Origin: an uncultured Eubacteriales bacterium | Lineage (GTDB): Bacteria > Bacillota > Clostridia > Oscillospirales > CAG-272 | Reading direction: 5' to 3' | Length of the DNA: 27,662 nt | NCBI GenBank assembly: GCA_900548735.1 | Contig: URMC01000013.1 | Span: 1 to 27,662, forward strand | Part shown: positions 8,514 through 14,716 of the stretch, in pieces | Layout: every line of letters begins with the position of its first letter | How positions within the stretch are numbered: the first letter of the stretch is position 1 | The notes under the pieces: model-generated | Told to the model about the DNA's origin: nothing | What the model saw: only the letters and a program-made list of their open reading frames with translations | The model's database searches: none | Translations under genes and position numbers: made by a program

Positions 8514-9183
8514 TGGTTTTCCCCAATACATAGCCAAGACCCCGGTTGGCGTCAATCGTCACACGGGAGCCGATGGCTTTCAGTTTTTTGCGCAGGTTGG
8601 AGATATGCACCCAGACCACGTTGATCTCCGATTCGCTCTCATACCCCCAGACACGCTCCATAATGCGCTCGGCGGGAAATACAATCTTTGGGGAGCGCAT
8701 AAACAACTCCATCACCTGCAACTCCTTTCCGCTAAGGCGCACCTGTCCTCCGTCGCAGTCCATCACGCCCCCCGCAGGATCCAGCGAAAGATCGCCGAAA
8801 CGCAGCACGTCCGGGGTGTAATCGTTTCCGCGGCGCAGCATGGCGCGCACCCGGCAGATCAGTTCATCCGGGGCAAAGGGCTTGGGCAGGTAGTCGTCCG
8901 CACCGGCGTTGAAGCCGGTAATGCGGTCGTCCTTTTCCCCTTTGGCAGTCAGCATTATCACCGGGGTCCTGACCCCCGCCGCGCGGAGTTTTTGCAGTAC
9001 CTCCACGCCGTTCATCCCCGGCATCATCACGTCTAAAATAATGGCGTCATACTTCCCGGCGGTGGCGTATTCCAGCGCCGAGATGCCGTCATGCACCGCC
9101 TCCGCCGAAAAGCGGTTTTTCTCAAACAGGGCGCAAAGCGCCTCGGCAAGATCCGGCTCGTCTTCCGCAATCAGCAAACGCAT
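8506..9183 (-). CDS. OmpR/PhoB-family response regulator
   Basis: The protein has 225 residues. The N-terminal receiver domain has the acidic pair (EDE, 7-9), phospho-acceptor Asp51 (IILDVMMPG), Thr79 and Lys101 (LPKPF). The C-terminal winged-helix DNA-binding domain (~128-222) ends in a typical VWVHISNLRKKL recognition helix and a GLGYVL wing. AAGGAGG lies just before the ATG, and a good promoter lies at 9207-9235. It is the first gene of a two-gene operon with the kinase. The 11-bp-period direct repeats between the VTC and beta-helix genes are the best local candidates for its binding sites, because OmpR-family dimers bind such tandem repeats. That regulon assignment is inference. Confidence 0.95.
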   Translation of the reverse strand: MRLLIAEDEPDLAEALCALFEKNRFSAEAVHDGISALEYATAGKYDAIILDVMMPGMNGVEVLQKLRAAGVRTPVIMLTAKGEKDDRITGFNAGADDYLPKPFAPDELICRVRAMLRRGNDYTPDVLRFGDLSLDPAGGVMDCDGGQVRLSGKELQVMELFMRSPKIVFPAERIMERVWGYESESEINVVWVHISNLRKKLKAIGSRVTIDANRGLGYVLGKTND

Positions 9184-9206
9184 AATAGCCCCCTCCTTTT
9201 TTCCTC

Positions 9207-9235
9207 AGTATACCGCATTGTGCGGTGAAAATCAA
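9207..9235 (-). promoter_or_regulatory. Promoter of the two-component operon with palindromic spacer
   Basis: On the minus strand, TTGATT (9230-9235), a 17-bp spacer and TATACT (9207-9212) form a good sigma-A promoter. The spacer contains a perfect 6-bp inverted repeat (ACCGCA-TTG-TGCGGT, 9212-9226) that could be an operator. The CTTTAAGTTG repeats seen upstream of the VTC gene are absent here, so there is no sign of autoregulation through that motif. Confidence 0.65.
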
Positions 9236-9241
9236 GCCTTT

Positions 9242-9904
9242 TTACAGGGCGTCCTTTTCGGTTTCTCTCCCGCATACGATGGGCAGATTCCCGTTGCGGC
9301 AACGAAGCTCATCCAAAAACGCCTTCGGCACGCCCGCGTCCCTGAATACCACGCGGTAATGCAGTTCAAACAAACTGCCCATATTGGTGGTTTTTACTTT
9401 GTCCAACGTGTATTCTTTGGTGTAGCGGGCAAGCAGATCGTCAAACACGCCCTCGTAGTCAATGTTTTCCGGGATGGTGATTTTCAACGTCCGCTCCCCG
9501 GCGGTGTTACCGCCGAAGTGACAGAGCGTCAGCAGCACAAACACGGCGGCAACTACGGCAAAGAACACCAAAGCCAACACCACATAGCCCATACCGGTGG
9601 CAAGCCCCAGCGCCATGGCGAGAAAGATTGCCGCAATTTCCCTTGCGTTGCCGGGCGCGGAGCGGAAGCGCACCAGCGAGAACGCCCCCGCCACGGCGAC
9701 CCCGGCGCCGAGATTGCCGTTGACCAGCATAAGGACTACCTGCACCACGGCAGGCAGAACGGCAAGCGTAATGGCAAAACTCTTGGTGGTGCGGGCACGG
9801 AAGCCCGAAAGCAGCGCGGTGGCAATGCCAAGCACCAGCGACACGGCGGTGCAGATAAAAAACGAAGAAACGGTCAGACCGGAAGAAAGAATCGAGTTAA
9901 GCAC
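9242..9904 (-). CDS. DUF4956 membrane protein
   Basis: The protein has 220 residues. About four hydrophobic helices occupy residues ~5-130, and a soluble C-terminal domain (~131-220) probably lies in the cytoplasm. The GAFSLVRFRSAPGNAREIAA segment with the following GLATGMGY is characteristic of DUF4956, a family with no established function. The start is GTG at 9904, served by AAGGAGG at 9914-9920; it overlaps the end of the VTC-domain gene by 8 nt, so the two are co-translated. DUF4956 genes commonly sit beside VTC-domain genes, which makes a membrane partner for the soluble polymerase domain a reasonable hypothesis, for example a channel or anchor for polyphosphate. Confidence 0.85.
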   Translation of the reverse strand: MLNSILSSGLTVSSFFICTAVSLVLGIATALLSGFRARTTKSFAITLAVLPAVVQVVLMLVNGNLGAGVAVAGAFSLVRFRSAPGNAREIAAIFLAMALGLATGMGYVVLALVFFAVVAAVFVLLTLCHFGGNTAGERTLKITIPENIDYEGVFDDLLARYTKEYTLDKVKTTNMGSLFELHYRVVFRDAGVPKAFLDELRCRNGNLPIVCGRETEKDAL

Positions 9905-10637
9905 TGGGAAGCGCCTCCTTTTGTAAGACAGAATTTTGTGGTTTTTGCTTTAAAATATAATCGGTATAAAATCGCCCGTATTTGGAAAAGGAAACCGGAT
10001 ATGCGCCGACCTCGGAAAGCAGGCGGCAGAGCGGCAGGGGGCACACCCCCGGCAGTTTCAGTTCCATCAGTATGGGGTCGTCGTCAAGAAGCGGAAAGCC
10101 GCCGTCCCCGGCGCGCAAATCCAAGTCCTCCTGCCGATAGCGCAGGTTTTCGTCAAAGGTCACGCGCAATTTCGCGTCCGCCCGCCCGAAGTATGCCGCG
10201 CGGTCATAGCCGATGAAAACCTTTGGCTTCGCCTGATAAAATTGCTGAAACCATAAAATTTCCCGCTCCACCTGCGAAGCGCCCGGCGCCGGGGCATCGC
10301 TTTTCAGCAACGCTCCCACGTGCGCGGCGTCGGTTTTGATCCTTCTTTTATATACCACGCCGTCGTATTTTTTCTTTAATTCCGCAAACACGGTGCCGTT
10401 TTCCTTTGGCACGCCGTAACTGCGCACCCGCAGTTTTTCTTTGTAGACCGGCTTTGCGATGGATGTGCGGATGAGGTGCCAGTCCTCGGTATCATAATAA
10501 ATGTTGCAAATGGCGGTTTTGCCGTATTCGTCCGCCGCGAAAAGCCCTGCAAGGCGCGGCAACAGGTACGCATACTGGCGCCTTGAGAGGAAGTATTTCT
10601 CCTCCACGCGCTTGAAATTATATTGAATTGCCCCCAT
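9897..10637 (-). CDS. VTC-domain protein, putative polyphosphate polymerase
   Basis: The protein has 246 residues and no membrane helix. It spans a VTC domain (triphosphate tunnel fold), which in yeast Vtc4 polymerises polyphosphate from ATP. The tunnel's alternating charged strands are visible: KRVEEKY (9-15), YKEKLRVRSYG (65-75), VFAELKKKY (83-91), KRR (97-99), LRVTFDENLRYR (157-168), LMELKLPG (190-197) and SFSKYGRFY (216-224). The basic and acidic tunnel positions thus appear intact. The ATG has AAGGAGG upstream. It heads an operon with DUF4956. The divergent promoter region carries a tandem repeat that probably receives the adjacent response regulator. Family assignment is strong; bacterial VTC-domain proteins are little characterised biochemically. 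Confidence 0.88.
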   Translation of the reverse strand: MGAIQYNFKRVEEKYFLSRRQYAYLLPRLAGLFAADEYGKTAICNIYYDTEDWHLIRTSIAKPVYKEKLRVRSYGVPKENGTVFAELKKKYDGVVYKRRIKTDAAHVGALLKSDAPAPGASQVEREILWFQQFYQAKPKVFIGYDRAAYFGRADAKLRVTFDENLRYRQEDLDLRAGDGGFPLLDDDPILMELKLPGVCPLPLCRLLSEVGAYPVSFSKYGRFYTDYILKQKPQNSVLQKEALPSA

Positions 10638-10658
10638 GGTATCCCTCCTTTTGTCCTT

Positions 10659-10691
10659 ATCTTACAATGTCAACTTAAAGGCAACTTAAAG
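10659..10691 (-). promoter_or_regulatory. VTC operon promoter with tandem 10-bp activator repeats
   Basis: Reading the minus strand: CTTTAAGTTG, one base, CTTTAAGTTG, then 6 bp and TAAGAT (10659-10664). The repeats lie at 10682-10691 and 10671-10680, an 11-bp period. The usual -35 position is occupied by the proximal repeat, as in promoters activated by OmpR-family regulators. The transcript would have a short leader carrying AAGGAGG. Confidence 0.65.
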
Positions 10692-10736
10692 TGGGGCAAA
10701 AAAGTTTTTTTGCGGAATTTTCAAAAAAGCCGCTTC

Positions 10737-10769
10737 CTTTAAGTTGCCTTTAGTTTGCGGGGATATGAT
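10737..10769 (+). promoter_or_regulatory. Promoter of the beta-helix lipoprotein gene with the mirrored repeats
   Basis: CTTTAAGTTG (10737-10746), one base, CTTTAGTTTG (10748-10757), then 6 bp and TATGAT (10764-10769). Repeat sequence, 11-bp period and 6-bp distance to the -10 are the same as on the minus-strand side. The four repeats form a 21-bp inverted repeat with two mismatches around a 45-bp centre. Confidence 0.7.
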
Positions 10770-10800
10770 GAAGTTACCAAAGAAAAGGAGGGTTTTTCGG

Positions 10801-12639
10801 ATGAAACATTTCACAAAAATCTTGGCTTTGATTCTTTGTTTATTGATAGCGGCTCTGCCGCTGGTTGCCTGCGACAAGGGCACGGAAAACGCCGGCACCT
10901 CCGGCACAACCGATACCGACGGCACGGGAAGCGGTACCACCACTTCCTCCGGCGCGATCAGCGATAACGAAACCTCGTCCGATACCACCGGCAGTGAGGC
11001 GGAGAAAACCGTGGAGGAGGTTGCCTCCGATACGGTGGCGGCTCCGGACACCACAGGGGCGACCGTAATCATTTTCTCCGGCGAGACGGCGAGCGTGAGC
11101 GGCAGTGGTGCCACGGCAGAGGGCGGCGTGGTCACCGTGAGCGCGGCGGGCACCTATGTACTTCGCGGCACGGGCGCGGGACGCGTGATTGTCAATGCCA
11201 AAAAGCAGGACGTGGTGCTGGTGTTGGAAAACCTGAATCTGACCTGTTCGTACGGCAGTCCTCTCTATATTAAGTCGTCCTCCACCACGGTTTACCTGGC
11301 AGACGGTAGTGAAAACGCGCTGACTGACGGCGAGGTATACACGTATGACGACGAATATTCTTCCGCCGAGGACGAGGAGCCGAACGCGTGCCTTTACTCC
11401 AAATCCGACCTGATTATTGCCGGCAGCGGAAAGCTGATCGTTACGGCAAATCAGAACAACGGCATTACCGGTAAAGACACGCTGAAAATCGACAGCGCTA
11501 CCGTCGTGGTCACGGCGAAAAACCACGGCATCAACGGCAAGGACAGCCTGACGATCCGCGCGGCAAAAATCATGGTCACATCGGGCGGGGATGCGCTTCG
11601 TTCCACCAATGACTCCGATACCGCGCTTGGGTTTATCGTGATTGTGGACTCCGACCTGACGCTCACTTCGGGCGAGGACGGCGTGCAGGCGGAAACCACG
11701 CTGACAATCAGCGGCGGCACCTGCACGGTGACCTCCGGCGGCGGCGCCTCCGGCAAGGTGGATTCCGATACCAGCGCCAAAGGGCTGAACGCAAACGGCA
11801 ACCTTTGCCTGCTTTCGGGTGCCTATGCGCTGAACTGCTGTGACGACGCGATCCATTCCAATGCAAATATCGTGATCAAAGGCGGCACGTTTACCATTGC
11901 GACAGGTGACAACGGCATTCACGCCAACGAGAACGTTACCGTTTCCGGCGGCGCCATCACGGTCACGAAAAGTTATGAGGGCATCGAGGGCAAAAGCATT
12001 GACCTGACGGGCGGCGAAATCAGCGTGACCGCGAGTGACGACGGGCTGAACGCCGCAGGTGGCGCAGACAGTAGCGGTTTCGGTGGACCGGGCTTTGGCG
12101 GCGGCGACCGTTTCGGCACCGCTTCTTCCGATGTTTATATCCGCATTGCGGGTGGCAAACTGTATGTCAATGCCAGCGGTGACGGGATTGACTCCAACGG
12201 AAATCTGATTGTTTCGGGCGGCGAGACCTATGTAGACGGACCGACCGGCAACGGTGACGGCGCGCTGGACTATGACGGCACGGCAACCATCACGGGCGGG
12301 ATTCTGGTGGCGGTCGGCTCCTCCGGCATGGCGCAGAATTTCGGCACGGCGTCCACGCAGGGCAGCATTCTGCTGAATTTTTCCACCGGCTCTAAGAGCG
12401 CGGTTACACTGACCGATGCACAGGGTAACGTGCTGGTGAGCTACACCCCCTCCAAGACCTATAACAGCGTGGTTATCAGTTGCCCCGGGCTTGTGCAGGG
12501 CGGAACGTATACCGTGTCGGCATGCGGGCAGAGCAGCAGTGTCACACTGAGCAGTCTCATTTACGGCTCCGGCATGGGTGGCGGCGGCGGTCAGCCCGGC
12601 GGCAATCAACCCGGCGGCAACCGCCCCGGCAGACCGTAA
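10801..12639 (+). CDS. Cthe_2159-type carbohydrate-binding beta-helix lipoprotein (DUF4353)
   Basis: The product has 612 residues, with a lipoprotein signal ending in LVAC (Cys24) and a Ser/Thr/Gly-rich linker to ~70. Residues ~80-560 form a right-handed beta-helix repeat of the Cthe_2159/DUF4353 family. About ten rungs carry a recurring turn (NNGITGKD, NHGINGKD, EDGVQAET, DDAIHSNA, DNGIHANE, YEGIEGKS, DDGLNAAG, GDGIDSNG). Cthe_2159 of Clostridium thermocellum binds cellulose and polygalacturonate and has calcium in its structure. The tail is Gly/Pro-rich (GGGGGQPGGNQPGGNRPG). Start: ATG preceded by AAGGAGG; an upstream in-frame ATG would begin before the promoter's -10. It is divergent from the VTC-DUF4956 operon and probably co-regulated. 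Surface polysaccharide binding is likely; an enzymatic role is not excluded. Confidence 0.85.
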   Translation: MKHFTKILALILCLLIAALPLVACDKGTENAGTSGTTDTDGTGSGTTTSSGAISDNETSSDTTGSEAEKTVEEVASDTVAAPDTTGATVIIFSGETASVSGSGATAEGGVVTVSAAGTYVLRGTGAGRVIVNAKKQDVVLVLENLNLTCSYGSPLYIKSSSTTVYLADGSENALTDGEVYTYDDEYSSAEDEEPNACLYSKSDLIIAGSGKLIVTANQNNGITGKDTLKIDSATVVVTAKNHGINGKDSLTIRAAKIMVTSGGDALRSTNDSDTALGFIVIVDSDLTLTSGEDGVQAETTLTISGGTCTVTSGGGASGKVDSDTSAKGLNANGNLCLLSGAYALNCCDDAIHSNANIVIKGGTFTIATGDNGIHANENVTVSGGAITVTKSYEGIEGKSIDLTGGEISVTASDDGLNAAGGADSSGFGGPGFGGGDRFGTASSDVYIRIAGGKLYVNASGDGIDSNGNLIVSGGETYVDGPTGNGDGALDYDGTATITGGILVAVGSSGMAQNFGTASTQGSILLNFSTGSKSAVTLTDAQGNVLVSYTPSKTYNSVVISCPGLVQGGTYTVSACGQSSSVTLSSLIYGSGMGGGGGQPGGNQPGGNRPGRP

Positions 12640-12654
12640 AGCGGTGCAACAAAC

Positions 12655-12722
12655 AGGCTGTTAAAAAACGCAATGTTTTTTAACAGCCTCTCAAAAATGC
12701 CAGTCGGGAACCCGGCATTTTT
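12655..12722 (+). terminator. Two consecutive terminator hairpins after the beta-helix gene
   Basis: The first hairpin has a 15-bp perfect stem, AGGCTGTTAAAAAAC / GTTTTTTAACAGCCT (12655-12689), with loop GCAAT. The second (12693-12722) pairs AAAAATGCC with GGCATTTTT and ends in a T-run. The A- and T-rich stems allow the second to act on both strands. Confidence 0.85.
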
Positions 12723-13518
12723 GATGCGATCTTGGTCGGTTTTGCCACCCATGTCTTGACTTTTTCGGCTTTTGGGCGGCAAAACGGCGGCTTTTTGCCG
12801 CCGAGACCAATGTCGGCGGGGTGTTCAAAACTCAGTTTTGAGTTTTTGAACACCCCCGCTTTTGTTTTACCCGTACTCTCACGCAAAAGTGCGGCACTTT
12901 GGGTGCACTCGCCCAAGCCTTTGCAGGGGCGACCATTGGTCGCCCGCAAGGCTCCCTCCCACGTTGACGCGAAGCGTCAACAGGAGCTCCCGCGTGAGCG
13001 GGTGAGGGAGAGCGGGAGACAACGGAGTTTTTGCAAGGTGGGGAAATTCATACAGTTGTCGCACCCAAAGTTTGGCGGGTGATATCCAAAACAAAAACTA
13101 ATTTCTAAGTCGCGCTCTCCCCCTGCCGCCTGTCGGTGCCACCCTCTGTTGACGCTTCGCGTCAACGTCGGAGGGGGGCTTTTTTCGCCGCGCTTGGGGA
13201 GATAAAATTTCATACAAGCGGGCGGATATTGAAATCCGCCCCTACGGTGTGTACACTCATTCCCGCTATGTTCACACAAACATAAAAGGCTCCCTTGTGC
13301 AAAGGGAGCTGGCGCGCGAGCGCCTGAGGGATTGTTTTGCTTAGATTTTTTGCCTGATAAGCGGGAGGGGAAACCCCTCCCCTACAAAATTTAGTCTTTG
13401 CCGGTACGTGGGCGACCAATGGTCGCCCCTACGATGGGAAAGGCGCACACCCGCGATGTCCCCACAAACTCCGTAGGGGCGGCGGTTGCCGCTTTGCGGC
13501 AACTCATATCCGCCTGCT
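12723..13518. repeat. Mosaic of palindromic intergenic repeats, no gene
   Basis: This 0.8 kb has no supported coding region; small open frames cross the hairpins on both strands. Visible units include GGGCGACCATTGGTCGCCC (12927-12945) and its near inverse (13410-13428). GTTGACGC-GAA-GCGTCAAC (12963-12981) recurs with a TTC loop (13148-13166). A three-way-junction unit has outer stem CTCCCTC/GAGGGAG (12952-13010) and inner stem CCCGC/GCGGG. A related double hairpin lies at 13289-13324 (GCTCCCTT/AAGGGAGC then GGCGC/GCGCC, followed by TGAGGGATTG). Others are at 12785-12803, 12818-12856, 13363-13381 and 13485-13503. This looks like nested, non-autonomous repeat insertions. Confidence 0.65.
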
Positions 13519-13705
13519 CTGACGCAAAGATACTCTTTCTTTTATTCTATCAGCTTCCATACCCGCTTTTCTTTGCCGGAAGGAGGCGCAAAGAAAAGCG
13601 GACAAGGGGCAACGCCCCTTGTCGTGCAAACAGAAACGCCAAAAGGAGACGCGTTAAGGGGGCTTTTTGAAAAAAGCCCCCTTAAAATCCCCTAAAAACT
13701 TTCCC
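13519..13705 (+). repeat. Shorter relative of the 20.2 kb dispersed element
   Basis: It shares the landmarks of the element at 20213-20710 in the same order: CTGACGCAAAG plus TACT, a stem of GACAAGGGG / CCCCTTGTC, and a long stem near the end. Here that stem is TTAAGGGGGCTTTTT / AAAAAGCCCCCTTAA (13654-13685), followed by ATCCCCTAAAAACTTT. The 32-bp terminal repeats seen at 20.2 kb are not recognisable here. The frame through the hairpin reads GLFEKSP in this copy and GLFIKSP in the other, but no start or ribosome site supports translation. Confidence 0.65.
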
Positions 13706-13734
13706 ACAACTGACGCCGGGATGTGAGGTGTTTC

Positions 13735-14547
13735 TCACCTCAAATGATTCAAAAACTCCCTTGGCGTGGTATGATAGACCCTTCGGAAGGTGCGGATCAG
13801 ATTTCCGGCTTCGCCAAACCCGCATTGCTCCGCCGCGCCCTGCAGGCTCTCACCCGCGCGCAACATCGGCAACGCCCGCCGCAACCGACATCGGTTGCGG
13901 TAATCCAACAGCGTATAGCCTGTATATTTCCGAAAGCCTACCAACAGGGTGGTGCGCCCGACGAGTAGCCTTGTCGCAAGCTGCTCCGCCGTGCATTTTT
14001 CTGCGTAATGCTCCTCGCAGAACGCCAGCGCATCGGAAATATACGCAGGCGGGCGCTCCGCCACACCCGTAACGCTACGCAACTCCCCCGCAAGCGAGAG
14101 AAAATAAAATAGCAACAGCCGCCAGCGCAAAGGGGCGGTTTCTTTTTCCATCTTTTCCGCAAGGGTGAGAAATTCCGAAACCCGCTCCGGCGGCAACGTC
14201 AGCACCGTCCCCGCCCTGCCGAACAGAGCCAGCAGCCCCCGCTCCTCACTCCCCGCGCCGTCGGTCAGTTCAGGGGAAAACAACAGGTTGATCCGGCGGT
14301 AAAGCACCTCGCCCATGCAGGAAACAAAGTGCGGCGTGCCCGGTGCGGTCAAAAGCAATCGCGCGCCCTTGCCCTCGTGCGTTTCTCCAGGTAATAGCAC
14401 CCGCACATCACCGGAAAGAATCAGGCTGATTTCATAATAATCATGCCAGTGAAAATGCGCCATGTTCGGGCGGTATCCCTCGTATACGTCGGTGTGAAAC
14501 AGTCGCCAGTTTTTTCCATAGCCAAAGTTTTCCGCCAAAGTCTGCAT
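13735..14547 (-). CDS. AraC-family transcriptional regulator
   Basis: The protein has 270 residues. The N-terminal cupin-like sensor domain has the metal/sugar-pocket style motif HFHWHDYYEISLILSG (~31-46) and PGTPHFV. The C-terminal pair of helix-turn-helix motifs (~170-270) reads CTAEQLATRLLVGRTTLLVGFRKYTGYTLLDY, then AAEQCGFGEAGNLIRTFRRVYHTTPREF. An AAAGGGGGTG ribosome site precedes the ATG. It is divergent from the hexuronidase-uxaB-uxaA operon and very probably activates it in response to a uronic acid or uronide. Candidate operator repeats lie between the two start codons. A 7-bp hairpin (13724-13742) straddles the stop codon. Confidence 0.92.
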   Translation of the reverse strand: MQTLAENFGYGKNWRLFHTDVYEGYRPNMAHFHWHDYYEISLILSGDVRVLLPGETHEGKGARLLLTAPGTPHFVSCMGEVLYRRINLLFSPELTDGAGSEERGLLALFGRAGTVLTLPPERVSEFLTLAEKMEKETAPLRWRLLLFYFLSLAGELRSVTGVAERPPAYISDALAFCEEHYAEKCTAEQLATRLLVGRTTLLVGFRKYTGYTLLDYRNRCRLRRALPMLRAGESLQGAAEQCGFGEAGNLIRTFRRVYHTTPREFLNHLR

Positions 14548-14567
14548 TGTCTCACCCCCTTTGCTCC

Positions 14568-14596
14568 ATCTTAGCAGAACGCCGAACGATTTTCAA
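14568..14596 (-). promoter_or_regulatory. Promoter of the araC-type regulator gene
   Basis: On the minus strand, TTGAAA (14591-14596), a 17-bp spacer and TAAGAT (14568-14573) preceded by TGC form an extended sigma-A promoter. The -35 box touches the operator-like repeat at 14582-14592, consistent with autoregulation. Confidence 0.65.
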
Positions 14597-14658
14597 GCAT
14601 TTTGCCGTAATATCTTCAAAATTCCGAAAAAACCGAACGATTTGCATATTTTCGGAAC
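14582..14658. promoter_or_regulatory. Candidate AraC-type operator repeats
   Basis: CCGAACGATTT occurs twice in the same orientation (14582-14592 and 14633-14643), 51 bp apart, each followed by a GCAT-containing AT-rich stretch. A perfect 9-bp inverted repeat TTCCGAAAA / TTTTCGGAA (14622-14630, 14649-14657) brackets the second copy. The second copy ends just upstream of the operon's -35 box, the usual place for AraC-type activation; the first overlaps the regulator's promoter. Confidence 0.55.
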
Positions 14659-14667
14659 ATTCCGCCC

Positions 14668-14696
14668 TTGCCCCCGACGCGCTTTCGTTTTATAAT
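14668..14696 (+). promoter_or_regulatory. Promoter of the hexuronide operon
   Basis: TTGCCC (14668-14673), a 17-bp spacer and a perfect TATAAT (14691-14696). The weak -35 box and adjacent upstream repeats fit an activator-dependent promoter. The leader is only about 15 nt, with the ribosome site AAAAGGGGG inside it. Confidence 0.7.
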
Positions 14697-14716
14697 GAAG
14701 AAAAAGGGGGCTTTGT

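Noticed and set aside
10840..12609. 589-codon open frame antisense to the beta-helix lipoprotein gene
   Set aside because: It is a shadow of a GC-rich repetitive gene whose plus-strand frame has a signal peptide, ribosome site and family match; the minus frame has none of these.
12732..13082. Small open frames in the 12.7-13.7 kb block that could be called hypothetical proteins
   Set aside because: They consist of hairpin-repeat translation on both strands, without start signals.
12952..13324. Possible CRISPR array in the repeat-rich block
   Set aside because: Repeats are palindromic, irregularly spaced and in opposite orientations; there are no uniform spacers and no cas genes.
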